35,917 nucleotides of DNA from an uncultured bacterium. GTDB lineage: Bacteria > Cyanobacteriota > Vampirovibrionia > Obscuribacterales > Obscuribacteraceae. A program made the position numbers and the translations under genes. The stretch's first letter is position 1. Every line of letters starts with the position of its first letter. Below, piece after piece: positions 16,944 through 25,495 of this stretch. The notes under the pieces were generated by a model. That model saw nothing but the letters and a program-made list of their open reading frames with translations. It did no database searches and was not told the DNA's origin. The stretch is from contig CAJXZK010000023.1 of NCBI GenBank assembly GCA_913063055.1, positions 1-35,917 on the forward strand. Reading direction: 5' to 3'.

Positions 16944-17345
16944 ATGAACCAAGACAGAGAACTAATTGAAATGCTTCAAGGTGAGATGAGAGCCGGCTTT
17001 ACCATGCTTGCTTCCGCCATTGGCCAAACCAATGCCAAGCTTGACCAAACCAATGCCAAGCTTGACCAAACCAACGCTAAGCTGGATCACGCCATTGGCC
17101 GAATTGACCAAACCAACGCTAAGCTTGATCACGCCATTGGCCGAATTGACCAAACCAACGCTAAGCTTGATCACGCCATTGGTGAATTCCATGAGTTCCG
17201 CTCCGAGGTAAATACCAAGCTAAGCGGCATATCTGCTCTGCTGATTTCATCAGAACGCAACGTTGGCCGGCTAGAAAAACGCATAGTTAAACTTGAAGAC
17301 CGTATGGACCATTTCGAAGACAGACAGAGACCTTCTTCAAACTAG
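16944..17345 (+). CDS. heptad-repeat coiled-coil protein
   Basis: A 133-residue soluble protein dominated by coiled coil. Residues ~27-85 are built from exact heptads QTNAKLD and 14-residue units (QTNAKLD plus HAIGRID). At DNA level the repeats start at 17025, 17046 and 17067 (21-base period), then 17109 and 17151 (42-base period). A second charged coil (VGRLEKRIVKLEDRMDHFEDR) ends the protein. GAGGG precedes the ATG at 16944; a GTG two codons earlier is too close to that site. It resembles bacterial hypothetical proteins with oligomerising stalks; the repeat number may vary between strains. Confidence 0.7.
   Translation: MNQDRELIEMLQGEMRAGFTMLASAIGQTNAKLDQTNAKLDQTNAKLDHAIGRIDQTNAKLDHAIGRIDQTNAKLDHAIGEFHEFRSEVNTKLSGISALLISSERNVGRLEKRIVKLEDRMDHFEDRQRPSSN
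17025..17192 (+). repeat. 21/42-base in-frame tandem repeat
   Basis: Near-identical 21-base units encoding QTNAKLD occur three times, then with a 21-base partner (HAIGRID) as a 42-base unit. Units keep the reading frame and heptad phase, so copy-number changes would only lengthen the coiled coil. Confidence 0.85.
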
Positions 17346-17380
17346 GCTTTAATCAGTCTATATCGATCTCGACTTCATAT

Positions 17381-17392
17381 TAGACCGGTCTA
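17381..17392. promoter_or_regulatory. TAGACCGGTCTA palindrome (copy A)
   Basis: A perfect 12-base palindrome, the fullest of three copies sharing TAGACCGGTC. An A7 run begins 15 bases downstream. The sequence resembles operators of TetR-family repressors such as NemR and LmrA/QdoR (TAGACC...GGTCTA). Confidence 0.5.
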
Positions 17393-17405
17393 CTAGCGTC
17401 TCTTC

Positions 17406-17452
17406 AAAAAAATTTTGTTGTTAGTCTCATGGAAATCCATTGCCATGAGACT
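17406..17452 (-). terminator. terminator of the curlin-like gene
   Basis: On the minus strand AGTCTCATGG and CCATGAGACT form a perfect 10-bp stem (17423-17432 with 17443-17452), followed after ~10 bases by T7 (the A7 at 17406-17412). It lies ~80 bases beyond the stop of the curlin-like gene. Confidence 0.65.
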
Positions 17453-17532
17453 ATTCAGATTTACGGCTAAGCTTTCATCCGAAAGCCCTCTCTAACTGCA
17501 TGCACCACTCAAAACTAGAGCAGACCTCCTTC

Positions 17533-18264
17533 TTAGTAAGGGCTCACTTGAGTAGATTGTTGTACTTGCTGGCTATGATTGACAGCACCGTTTTGATTGT
17601 TAAATTGCACTTGGGTGCTGTCGTTTAAGTGACCAAACTGAGTATTGCCTTGAAACTGCGTAGAGTCATTGAAATGACCTACTTGAGTGTTGCCCTGAAA
17701 CTGAGCGCTGTCATTGAACGCACCATGCTGCGCAGACTGCTGCCACTGAGCCGAGTCGTTCAAATGACCGAACTGAGTGTTGCCTTGCACCTGAGTAGAG
17801 TCATTAAAATGACCACCTTGAGCATTACCCTGAAACTGCGTCGATTCGTTGAAATGACCTACTTGAGTGTTGCCTTGAAACTGCGTGCTGTCATTGAAGA
17901 CACCATGCTGAGTTGACTGCTGCCACTGAGCCGAATCGTTCAAATGGCCAAACTGAGTATTGCCTTGCACCTGCGTAGAGTCATTGAAATGACCTACCTG
18001 AGTATTACCCTGAAATTGCGTGCTGTCATTGAAGACACCACTTTGTAGATTCAACTGACCCTGTGTAGATAAATTGAAACGACCTGCTTGGTGACTCCAC
18101 TGCGCCTGGTCGCTGACGTTAAAGCCACCATGCTGAGCCGATTGCTGCCACTGATCCGAGACGTTACCGCCAGCGTATACAGGAGGATTAGCTTGAGCTG
18201 AAACTGAAGCCAGAACCAATACTGCTGCGGTGAAGATTGTGGTTGCGATGTTTTGTTTTTTCAT
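17533..18264 (-). CDS. secreted curlin-like repeat protein
   Basis: A 243-residue protein with a Sec signal peptide cleaved near residue 25 (SAQA/NPP). The rest is about 13 tandem 15-residue units of consensus QxGHFNDSTQFQGNT, with a partial unit at the start and a short VSPY end. The spacing QxGxxNxSxQxQ matches the Gln/Asn ladder of curlin repeats (CsgA/CsgB), which fold as an amyloid beta-solenoid. There is no Cys. No curli secretion gene (csgG, csgE, csgF) is in the window, so export and assembly cannot be inferred beyond Sec. The gene has a weak ribosome binding site and its own terminator. The functional-amyloid assignment is inferred from the pattern. Confidence 0.72.
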   Translation of the reverse strand: MKKQNIATTIFTAAVLVLASVSAQANPPVYAGGNVSDQWQQSAQHGGFNVSDQAQWSHQAGRFNLSTQGQLNLQSGVFNDSTQFQGNTQVGHFNDSTQVQGNTQFGHLNDSAQWQQSTQHGVFNDSTQFQGNTQVGHFNESTQFQGNAQGGHFNDSTQVQGNTQFGHLNDSAQWQQSAQHGAFNDSAQFQGNTQVGHFNDSTQFQGNTQFGHLNDSTQVQFNNQNGAVNHSQQVQQSTQVSPY

Positions 18265-18305
18265 GAGGTTGTCTCTTTTTTGGGTTTGGTTGACTCCGCT
18301 CTACG

Positions 18306-18328
18306 CCTCCCTGCGCTAAGTTGGGAGG
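18306..18328 (-). other. leader hairpin of the curlin-like gene
   Basis: CCTCCC and GGGAGG form a 6-bp stem in the untranslated leader, ~45 bases before the start codon. It may modulate translation or be the 3' end of the upstream transcript. Confidence 0.35.
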
Positions 18329-18376
18329 TAAATCTTGCGTCATTCCTTATTAACGCTAAGTCGGTTGCTTGCTTTC

Positions 18377-19015
18377 TCAGTCGTCGCTTTCAGCAACTGG
18401 TTTACCAAGAATGTTTTTAGCGTAGGCGGCACGCAGCTCTAATGCGATTGGGTTAGCCTGCATTTGCTGTGTACATTGCTCAACCATATCGACAGCCTGA
18501 TTCAAGATTTTGTATCCGACTGCATTTAACTGTTGGTTCTGGGCCAAAACAGCACCGGTCTGCACCAAGTTCGTGGCAGTAGCGCAAGTCATTTGTATTA
18601 CGCCTAAAATGCGACAAGTCTTGCTCTCATCAGCGTGGGAATACCCTATTCCACCAAAAATAGAATAGAGCGAAATGCCATCAGCATCCCCAGCACAGTC
18701 AGCACTGCGAATAGCATTAGCTTGCGGACCAAAGAGAGTGGTGCTAGTACTTCTAGAGTTCATGTTCAAACTGCCACCCTGTCCAGCCACGTTAGCTTGA
18801 TTCGGAGCAGCAATATAAGTCGGGGCAGCGATAGCTGTTGGCGCAGCGATCTGTGATTGATGACCAGTTACTTGACCGTTAAGGGCATTGGTATTCTCAC
18901 TGGTGTTGCTCGGGCTTGCTGGATTAGGACTGCCGGTATAGCCATCTGCCATAGCGAAGTTAGCGAAGGTGCACAAAGCTGAGGCGAAGATCAAGGCGAG
19001 CAGGTTTTGTTTCAT
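18377..19015 (-). CDS. secreted protein of unknown function
   Basis: A 212-residue protein with a clear signal peptide (MKQNLLALIFASALCTFANFAMA, cut near residue 23). A Ser/Asn/Pro-rich low-complexity stretch follows (~24-90) with IAAPTAIAAPTYIAAP. The C-terminal ~120 residues are helical and contain four Cys (SADCAG, KTCRI, MTCATA, EQCTQ) that could form two disulfides. I do not recognise the family. It lies just upstream of the curlin-like gene on the same strand and could be a partner in the same surface structure. Confidence 0.7.
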   Translation of the reverse strand: MKQNLLALIFASALCTFANFAMADGYTGSPNPASPSNTSENTNALNGQVTGHQSQIAAPTAIAAPTYIAAPNQANVAGQGGSLNMNSRSTSTTLFGPQANAIRSADCAGDADGISLYSIFGGIGYSHADESKTCRILGVIQMTCATATNLVQTGAVLAQNQQLNAVGYKILNQAVDMVEQCTQQMQANPIALELRAAYAKNILGKPVAESDD

Positions 19016-19196
19016 GGCTTTATTCCAAATTGATTTGCGAAGAAGGTCTCTACTACTGGTGCCACGCCGAAACCACTAAGTGATTGCGAAGATTCCATGT
19101 ATAAGGGCATTGATAAGGTGTTTGCAGTGATTCCGAAAATTGGTGGCGAACGAGTAGTGATTCAGTTCTAGCGAGAAAGCAGGGCGTGAACCAAGG

Positions 19197-19224
19197 ATTG
19201 TAAACAATTGCGCAGCACTGCCAA
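19197..19224 (-). promoter_or_regulatory. putative promoter for the secreted orphan
   Basis: On the minus strand TTGGCA, a 16-base spacer and TACAAT. The implied start near 19190 gives a ~175-base leader. Confidence 0.42.
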
Positions 19225-19404
19225 GCCCGTCTCGTTAAGCAAAAAGCGCGTATACAGGGCAATTACAGAGCACTATCAGCTTCGAGGTGAGGAGGAATTC
19301 AGTTTCACAAGGGCTAGCTAATCGCACACTGTCTCGCCCGTAGCTCAAGGAAGCGTCTGGAAAGTTACCGCCAGCAACAAAAAAAATTGATCGACTGACA
19401 AACG

Positions 19405-19430
19405 AAAAGGGCCTAGCGCTAGCTAGACCC
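19405..19430 (-). terminator. terminator of the LysM-like gene
   Basis: On the minus strand GGGTCTAGC and GCTAGGCCC form a 9-bp stem (one G-U) with a TAGC loop, followed by TTTTCGTTT. It lies ~30 bases after the stop codon. Confidence 0.85.
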
Positions 19431-19457
19431 CATTATTGTAGAAGCATCAATCGTTGA

Positions 19458-20186
19458 CTAATTTACATAGTTATCGCTAGCAGCCATACTTTTCATATCA
19501 AATATAACCGCACCCTTAAACACTTCTACTTCGCCACCATAATCGGCCACAGCAGAACCGTTAAAAGCTCTGACCTTCGAACCAGGAAGAGCAAGCACAA
19601 ATGAACCATTCATGGCTTGAACATCAGAGCCAGCATGGGCAATCACTTTAGAGCCCTTTTCAGCATCGACTTCTTCACCACTTACGGCATGTACTCTTTG
19701 GCCAGCCTTAGCTCTCTTGATAAAATCAGGAATAGCCTCAACCTCGGCCGGAATGTCTCTTGCAGTCGCGCTTTCTTCGCTGTCGATCGCTTGGTCACGA
19801 ATGCTATTGATCTGACCAGACGACTGCTGTTTCGCTTCTCTGACCAATAGCCACTGATCGGGATAAACACGATGGGGCGCTAACACCAGATTAGGAAACC
19901 TATCTCTATTCAATTCAATAATTTCACGAACCTTAGCCGTGATTGCTCGTCCATCCTTATCATTTGCACCTTCGTCAGCTAAAGCCCTACGAGCTACCGA
20001 CCACAAACCTTCACCATGGTTAACTATTAAAGTGCGGTCAAGCTTATCAGCGGCACTTTCCCTTTCACCGCCCCCAGCATCAAGCTTTGAAGTACGACTA
20101 TGAGACTGATCAATTTCGTCATAAAATCTGGAGCTAGATGCTTCGTTCTGCTGCTGCTCACTACGAGTCTCAACTTGATGTTCCAT
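19458..20186 (-). CDS. LysM-like protein with GSxVxA repeat tail
   Basis: A 242-residue protein. Residues 1-50 are polar and disordered. About 52-115 look like a LysM variant: LIVNHGEGLWSVARRAL, an insertion, IIELNRDRFPNL, then YPDQWLLV. LysM domains bind peptidoglycan. After a linker, residues ~165-235 carry short beta repeats of form GSxVxAxxGS (GSKVIAHAGSDVQAMNGSFVLALPGS), resembling a small beta-solenoid. There is no obvious signal peptide although a wall location would be expected. GGAG seven bases before the ATG at 20186 sets the start; a longer frame from 20216 lacks support. Confidence 0.7.
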   Translation of the reverse strand: MEHQVETRSEQQQNEASSSRFYDEIDQSHSRTSKLDAGGGERESAADKLDRTLIVNHGEGLWSVARRALADEGANDKDGRAITAKVREIIELNRDRFPNLVLAPHRVYPDQWLLVREAKQQSSGQINSIRDQAIDSEESATARDIPAEVEAIPDFIKRAKAGQRVHAVSGEEVDAEKGSKVIAHAGSDVQAMNGSFVLALPGSKVRAFNGSAVADYGGEVEVFKGAVIFDMKSMAASDNYVN

Positions 20187-20746
20187 TTTTCTGCTCCGCA
20201 TGTACGCTACTTTCATTGCTTTCGCTGCTATAACTGGCCTGCCGTCAGCAATATATACATATAGTGATCAAACAGATTTGCTCTTTTCGACCAGCCACTT
20301 TAAAACAAAACATCTGAGACACTTGAGTAGATATGCGAAAACGCAATCAGGGCAATAGTTTCCAACCCAGAAAGATTTTTGGGGAAAGTCCCACTGTCGG
20401 CGCAATCACCGCTTAAGGCCGGCTACAGCATCACTATCACTGTCTCTCAAGCAAAAAGCAAAAGCGGCCCATGTCACTACTCACTCAATTGCCGATAGTG
20501 GTAAAGCACTATTTAAGCCTTTCTTAATTGCCATCAGGCTGAAATAGCTAGTTCGCCCCTGCTAGTTATCAACAGTACCAACAAAAACTCTTCACCAACT
20601 ACTCGGCAATTTAATTCCCAGCAAAAACGCAAACTATCGGCGAAACCCATTTTCCAAAATGCTACCTCTTCTATTCGGTAGCGGCGACCTGCTGCCTCCG
20701 CTCTTCTTCTAGCAGCTCCTGCTGCTCAACCCATCTGGACAATCAA
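20187..20746. other. 560-bp divergent spacer upstream of the glyoxylate fusion
   Basis: No gene seen. The last ~90 bases hold two hairpins, GCTACC/GGTAGC (20661-20682) and AGCAGC/GCTGCT around a TCCT loop (20711-20726), about 20 bases before a start codon with only a weak site. GCCGATAGT (near 20494) and ACTATCGGC (near 20634) form a 9-base inverted repeat ~130 bases apart. I could not place promoters with confidence. Confidence 0.45.
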
Positions 20747-23700
20747 ATGACCAAAAACATTGCCATCAGTGCCATCCCTAATGCACAACTGCAATTCATA
20801 CTCTCTGACGAAGCACTGACATTTCTAGCTGCTCTGCACAAAAACTTTCACAACCGTCAAGCTGAACTAATTGCCAGTCGTCGCAAGCGTCAAAGAAAAC
20901 TAGACAAAGGACAGTTACCTCAATTTAAAAGCAAACAACTGTGGTCCGATCAACCAGACTGGCAAGTTGCTAGCTGTCCAGTCGATCTAGAACAAAGACT
21001 GGTTGAAATCACTGGCCCTGTCGACGCCAAAATGATCATCAACGCCCTTAACTCAGCGCCCGGTGCCGATGTATTCATGGCCGACTTTGAAGATAGTTCG
21101 AGCCCTACCTGGTTGAACATGGTTTCTGGCCAGGCCAATCTCTATCATGCTGTCAGACGAACTTTAGAATTTAGCGCTTCAGCTGGTAAAACTTACAAGC
21201 TTAACGACACCCTGGCCACCTTAATCGTTAGACCACGTGGTCTGCACTTGCCTGAGAAACATCTTCTGATCAAAGGTGAGCCCATCCCCGCCAGTCTCTT
21301 TGACTTTGGTCTGTTCTTCTTCCACAATGCCCAAGAACTAATTGATCGCGGCAGCGGACCATACTTCTATCTGCCAAAACTTGAAAGTTATCACGAAGCT
21401 CGTTACTGGAATGACGTCTTCAACTTCGCCCAAGACTACATGGGCATAGCCCGTGGCACCATCAGAGCAACAGTCTTGATTGAAACAATAATGGCAGCGT
21501 TTCAAATGGAAGAAATTCTCTTTGAACTCAAAGAGCACGCTGCCGGCTTAAATGCTGGAAGATGGGACTATATCTTCAGCTTCATCAAGCGATTAAAAAG
21601 CCACAGCGACATGGTATTACCCGATCGTTCACTGATCACCATGGATGTTCCCTTCATGAAGGCTTACTGTCAACGGCTGGTGGAGATCTGCCATCGTCGT
21701 GGCGCTCATGCTATGGGTGGAATGTCGGCCTTTATTCCCAACAAGAACGACCCCACTGTAACAGCTCAGGCCTTAGACAAAGTAAAACGCGACAAAGCCC
21801 GAGAAGTAGCCCTGGGCTTCGATGGTACCTGGGTGGCGCATCCCGATCTGATCGCAGTGGCGAAACAAGAATTTGTCTCGGTGTTACAAGCCAAAGTCAA
21901 TCAAAAAGACAAGGCCTTTGCCAGCAATAGCTGCGGTTGTAGCAACTTCCAAGCCGAAGAGATTAGCGCTGAGAGCCTAACCTCACTGGAAGATATTCCC
22001 ACCACTGTCACTGAAAATGGCATCCGCAACAACATCAATGTCACCCTGCAATACATAGCCGCCTGGCTAATGGGCCGTGGCGCTGTGGCTATTCACAACT
22101 TAATGGAAGATGCCGCCACGGCAGAAATATCGCGGGCACAGTTGTGGCAATGGCTCAATCATGACACCGAGCTTGAAGATGGCCGCACATTTAGCCGTCA
22201 CCTTTACCGCACCTTCCTGACAGAAGAACTAAATACCCTTCTACAAGGAGCCTCTCCGCTCCTACAAGCCCGCTTAATGCAGGCCGAGGCGGTACTGAAC
22301 CAGGTAGTGCTGAAAAAGCGCTTTGAGGAGTTTTTAACCCTCGTAGCCTACGAAGTACTACTCAGCAACGAAACCGAGGAAGCTGAAAATGCAACTCAAG
22401 ACAAACCCATTAACCAAACACAATCAGGTACGCAAATGACCACACAAAGCACTGACAATGCCAATAAAGTCCCCGCTGAAGGATCAGTTGACGGAAACCC
22501 GCTGATTCTCACTATTGACGAACCAATAGTTGATAAAGCCGTTCAAAATGCTGGCACTGAACCAACAATCACATTTGGCGGCTGCATTCCACCAAACGCC
22601 ATGGCCCGCCGCTGGGAGGGTATTCAACGGCCATACTCTGACGAAGACGTAATGCGCTTGCGGCCAACCGTAAATGCGGATGCCACCATCGCTCGTCATG
22701 GTGCAATCAAATTGTGGAACATGTTGAGAAATGGAGAGCAAGTTATTGCACTTGGCGCATTAAACGGCTCGCAGGCTGTACAAATGGCCAAAGCAGGCTT
22801 AAAAGCAATCTATTTGAGCGGCTGGCAGGTAGCGGCTGACGCCAACTTAGCCGGTCATACTTATCCCGACCAAAGCCTCTACCCATCCAACAGCGTGCCA
22901 GCGGTCGTGCGTCGCTTAAACAATGCCCTGGCTCGTCATGACCAGATCTTGAAACTAGAAGGCAAATCTGGTGCGGATGCTTATTTGCCCATCGTCGCCG
23001 ATGCTGAAGCTGGTTTTGGTGGCCCCCTGCAAGCCTACGAACTAATGAAAATGATGATCGAAGCTGGGGCCTCTGGTGTGCACTTCGAAGACCAACTAGC
23101 AGCTGAGAAAAAATGCGGGCACATGGGTGGTAAAGTGCTGGTACCAACTTCCCAATTCATCAATACTCTGGCTTCTGCTCGCATGGCCGCCGATGTTTTG
23201 GATGTTCCGACAATCATCATTGCTCGCACTGATGCCCTTGACGCCACCTTACTAACCTCTGACATCGATCCTCGTGACCACGCCTTCTTAAGCGGTGAGC
23301 GCACTGCAAAAGGTATGGTCAAAGATGCGACTACTGGTCAAATGGTAGAAAGCGATGTTGTCCTCAAAGGCGAACGCACCACCGAAGGCTACTTCCGCGT
23401 CAAAGGCGGTATCGAATCGGTGATAGCTCGCGGCTTGGCCTATGCTCCCTATGCTGATGTTATCTGGTACGAGTGCTCTCGCCCTAACTTAGCCGAAGCG
23501 AAACGCTTTGCTGATGCAATTCATGCTCAGTTCCCCGGCAAAATCTTAGCCTATAACTGCTCTCCTTCCTTTCACTGGAAGGATTATTTGGACGACGGCA
23601 CCATTGCCACTTTCATGGATGAATTAGGAAAAATGGGCTACTTGTTCGACTTCATTACTTTGGCTGGATGGCACTCAATCAACCTGAGCATGTTCAAATT

Positions 23701-23923
23701 GGCCAGCGAATACGCAGCAGAAGGTATGCCTGCCTATGTGCGTTTGCAAGAAGAAGAATTTGCCATGGTCAACCAAGGTTATACCGCGGTGAAACACCAG
23801 GCCGAAGTTGGCGCTGGCTGGTTCGACAACCTGTTGATGACCATCACCGGGGGCACTTCTTCCACAGCAGCACTAAAAGGCTCAACTGAAGAGGGACAAT
23901 TTCACGGTGAAAAAAGCCAGTAA
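20747..23923 (+). CDS. bifunctional malate synthase-isocitrate lyase fusion
   Basis: A 1058-residue fusion of both glyoxylate-shunt enzymes. Residues ~1-545 are malate synthase [12 protein letters not shown] with the catalytic Arg, [14 protein letters not shown] (A270 where many members have Cys) and [11 protein letters not shown] (from M453). A ~40-residue Gln/Thr/Asn-rich linker follows. Residues ~600-1058 are isocitrate lyase, with the catalytic KKCGHMGGK (C790), [20 protein letters not shown] and the end [15 protein letters not shown]. Isocitrate lyase yields glyoxylate and succinate; the synthase joins glyoxylate with acetyl-CoA. Separate aceA and aceB genes are the bacterial norm. An internal Met at residue 564 (22436) could be the relic start of an independent lyase gene. 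The order is the reverse of the nematode fusion. Confidence 0.95.
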   Translation: MTKNIAISAIPNAQLQFILSDEALTFLAALHKNFHNRQAELIASRRKRQRKLDKGQLPQFKSKQLWSDQPDWQVASCPVDLEQRLVEITGPVDAKMIINALNSAPGADVFMADFEDSSSPTWLNMVSGQANLYHAVRRTLEFSASAGKTYKLNDTLATLIVRPRGLHLPEKHLLIKGEPIPASLFDFGLFFFHNAQELIDRGSGPYFYLPKLESYHEARYWNDVFNFAQDYMGIARGTIRATVLIETIMAAFQMEEILFELKEHAAGLNAGRWDYIFSFIKRLKSHSDMVLPDRSLITMDVPFMKAYCQRLVEICHRRGAHAMGGMSAFIPNKNDPTVTAQALDKVKRDKAREVALGFDGTWVAHPDLIAVAKQEFVSVLQAKVNQKDKAFASNSCGCSNFQAEEISAESLTSLEDIPTTVTENGIRNNINVTLQYIAAWLMGRGAVAIHNLMEDAATAEISRAQLWQWLNHDTELEDGRTFSRHLYRTFLTEELNTLLQGASPLLQARLMQAEAVLNQVVLKKRFEEFLTLVAYEVLLSNETEEAENATQDKPINQTQSGTQMTTQSTDNANKVPAEGSVDGNPLILTIDEPIVDKAVQNAGTEPTITFGGCIPPNAMARRWEGIQRPYSDEDVMRLRPTVNADATIARHGAIKLWNMLRNGEQVIALGALNGSQAVQMAKAGLKAIYLSGWQVAADANLAGHTYPDQSLYPSNSVPAVVRRLNNALARHDQILKLEGKSGADAYLPIVADAEAGFGGPLQAYELMKMMIEAGASGVHFEDQLAAEKKCGHMGGKVLVPTSQFINTLASARMAADVLDVPTIIIARTDALDATLLTSDIDPRDHAFLSGERTAKGMVKDATTGQMVESDVVLKGERTTEGYFRVKGGIESVIARGLAYAPYADVIWYECSRPNLAEAKRFADAIHAQFPGKILAYNCSPSFHWKDYLDDGTIATFMDELGKMGYLFDFITLAGWHSINLSMFKLASEYAAEGMPAYVRLQEEEFAMVNQGYTAVKHQAEVGAGWFDNLLMTITGGTSSTAALKGSTEEGQFHGEKSQ

Positions 23924-23990
23924 CCACTAACTGAAACCAACAGCACATCAGGCAGGGAAGCCGATGTGCTCACTAGCAGAAGGAAGATAT

Positions 23991-24380
23991 ATGTCAGCAA
24001 AAATTAAGATGGTTCTAGTCGTTCGCAACGACCTGAACATGCGTAAGGGTAAAGTTGGAGCGCAAACAGGCCATGCCGTGCAAGAAGCCATACTTGATCG
24101 CTCTGGCCCCGGCCCTAATCCTATTCCCAAGCTCAAAACTGATGAACTTACCAGGCAATGGCTCAATGCCAATTATCCCAAATCGGTTGTACGAGTAGAC
24201 AGCGAAGCTGAGCTGCTCGAAATATACGACCAGGCTTCTAAAGCTGGCCTCAACACCCACTTGGTGCAAGATCTGGGCACCACAGAATTTCATGGTCAAC
24301 TGACCTACACCGTCTTAGCTGTAGGGCCAGACTGGAGCGATCGCATAGATCCAATCACCGGACACCTCAAGCTTTTATAG
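23991..24380 (+). CDS. pth2: peptidyl-tRNA hydrolase, Pth2 family
   Basis: A 129-residue enzyme that cleaves the ester bond of peptidyl-tRNA released from stalled ribosomes. The family motif is MRKGKVGAQTGHAVQEA near residue 18, followed by SEAELLEIYDQASKAGL and VQDLGTTEFHGQLTYTVLAVGP. Pth2 is the archaeal/eukaryotic type, unrelated to the usual bacterial Pth, though it occurs in scattered bacteria. The start at 23991 follows AGAAGGAAG; a longer frame from 23964 lacks a site. It lies 67 bases after the glyoxylate fusion. Confidence 0.9.
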   Translation: MSAKIKMVLVVRNDLNMRKGKVGAQTGHAVQEAILDRSGPGPNPIPKLKTDELTRQWLNANYPKSVVRVDSEAELLEIYDQASKAGLNTHLVQDLGTTEFHGQLTYTVLAVGPDWSDRIDPITGHLKLL

Positions 24381-24401
24381 AACAATCAGCTCAGGAGAGC
24401 A

Positions 24402-24587
24402 ATGCAAGCGTTCAAAAAATTCTTCTTCGACACGGCAATTCCATACCTGATTTGGTTTGCAATTATCATTTTCGCGTGCTGGTTAGAGTTCTCCGGCTAC
24501 CACCGCAATAGCACACCAACACGAAACACGGGGCAAGTCTGTACCAAACAGAAAGAGTCTTCCCCCAGATTGTCGCCACCGCAATAA
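24402..24587 (+). CDS. small single-span membrane protein
   Basis: A 61-residue protein with one hydrophobic helix (residues ~12-28, AIPYLIWFAIIIFACWLEF) and a polar C-terminal tail. AGGAGAG precedes the ATG, 21 bases after pth2. Function unknown. Confidence 0.6.
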   Translation: MQAFKKFFFDTAIPYLIWFAIIIFACWLEFSGYHRNSTPTRNTGQVCTKQKESSPRLSPPQ

Positions 24588-24625
24588 CTTAAAAACAACC
24601 GAATTCAACCCAACAGAGCAGACCC

Positions 24626-25495
24626 ATGAACCAAAACCAAAGAGACACCATCAACAGCACCAACGCAAGCCGCTTCAAAAGTGATTTAGAAGACCAGATC
24701 ACAATGATGGAAGTGCTACAACAGCTGTTCGCTGACCTAAGCAGTGAACCGGACGACGAAAACTTGTCATGGCTGGCAGCCGCATTGTTCTCATCCAATG
24801 CGGCTCGGACTCTAGCAAAAGACTGCTTGGCCATGATCGCCGCCGAACAATACGAGATAGCAGGCGAGACTTTCTACCTGGTGATTGAGCAATACCAAAG
24901 ATTCTCAGGGCTGCTGGACAACCACAAAAACAAGGTGCCATTCGTCGCCTCTACAAGTGCATCTGACTTGCTGGCACTTGAGCAACAGTTGAGCCAAATC
25001 AAGACCGAACTGGCAACTTGGCACAGTGACCAACCGGCCGTTAAAGCCCTGATGCTGGCGCTAGAAAATGCCGTAACCCAAGCCCAAGAAAGCGTATTGA
25101 TCGGCCAAGGTCATCCCGAACTGATGTTCACAGACAGCAAAATTGAAGCAGTAACCCAATCATTGATCGGCCAGATCAGGGGGAGTGATGCATCGATTAC
25201 AGAGGCAACTGCCAGAGAAATGGTTGACAAGGTACTGGGCACCACCAGCGAAGAAAAACGAACTTTCTTAGTAAACGACAGCAATACAAACGGCATGGTG
25301 CAGTCTGCTAATGTCCAAGCTGGAGGCGCGCTATCAGCAGTGGGGGAAGTAGCACTGACACAATCGCTGGCCAGCATTCTCCGCAATCTTGTACAGCAGA
25401 GCAGCGCCAAAGCCACTGCAGCAGACACCGTGAGTTTGGACCCCATCGACCTGATGTTGCTAGAACAAACAGGAGACCAGATTGGAACTCTATGA
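24626..25495 (+). CDS. unknown helical protein (289 aa)
   Basis: A soluble, mostly alpha-helical, acidic protein with no signal peptide or family I recognise. Its C-terminus (~245-289) overlaps the next gene by 14 bases, so the two are probably made together and may interact. The ATG is 39 bases after the preceding small membrane-protein gene; only a weak purine-rich site is visible. Confidence 0.65.
   Translation: MNQNQRDTINSTNASRFKSDLEDQITMMEVLQQLFADLSSEPDDENLSWLAAALFSSNAARTLAKDCLAMIAAEQYEIAGETFYLVIEQYQRFSGLLDNHKNKVPFVASTSASDLLALEQQLSQIKTELATWHSDQPAVKALMLALENAVTQAQESVLIGQGHPELMFTDSKIEAVTQSLIGQIRGSDASITEATAREMVDKVLGTTSEEKRTFLVNDSNTNGMVQSANVQAGGALSAVGEVALTQSLASILRNLVQQSSAKATAADTVSLDPIDLMLLEQTGDQIGTL

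Larger units (their letters stand above)
17346..17532. other. convergent spacer with operator-like palindrome and terminator
   Basis: The spacer lies between convergent genes. It holds the perfect 12-base palindrome TAGACCGGTCTA (17381-17392) and a terminator for the minus-strand gene (17406-17452). No gene seen. Confidence 0.6.
19016..19457 (-). other. 442-bp spacer with promoter and terminator
   Basis: On the minus strand it contains a terminator for the LysM-like gene (19405-19430) and a promoter-like pair (19197-19224) directed at the secreted orphan. A 69-codon minus-strand frame at 19053-19262 has no ribosome binding site or protein-like composition and is not called. Confidence 0.5.

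Noticed and set aside
17629-17916. 95-codon plus-strand frame opposite the curlin-like gene
   Set aside because: It is the antisense shadow of the tandem repeat; its own regularity comes from the repeats on the other strand.
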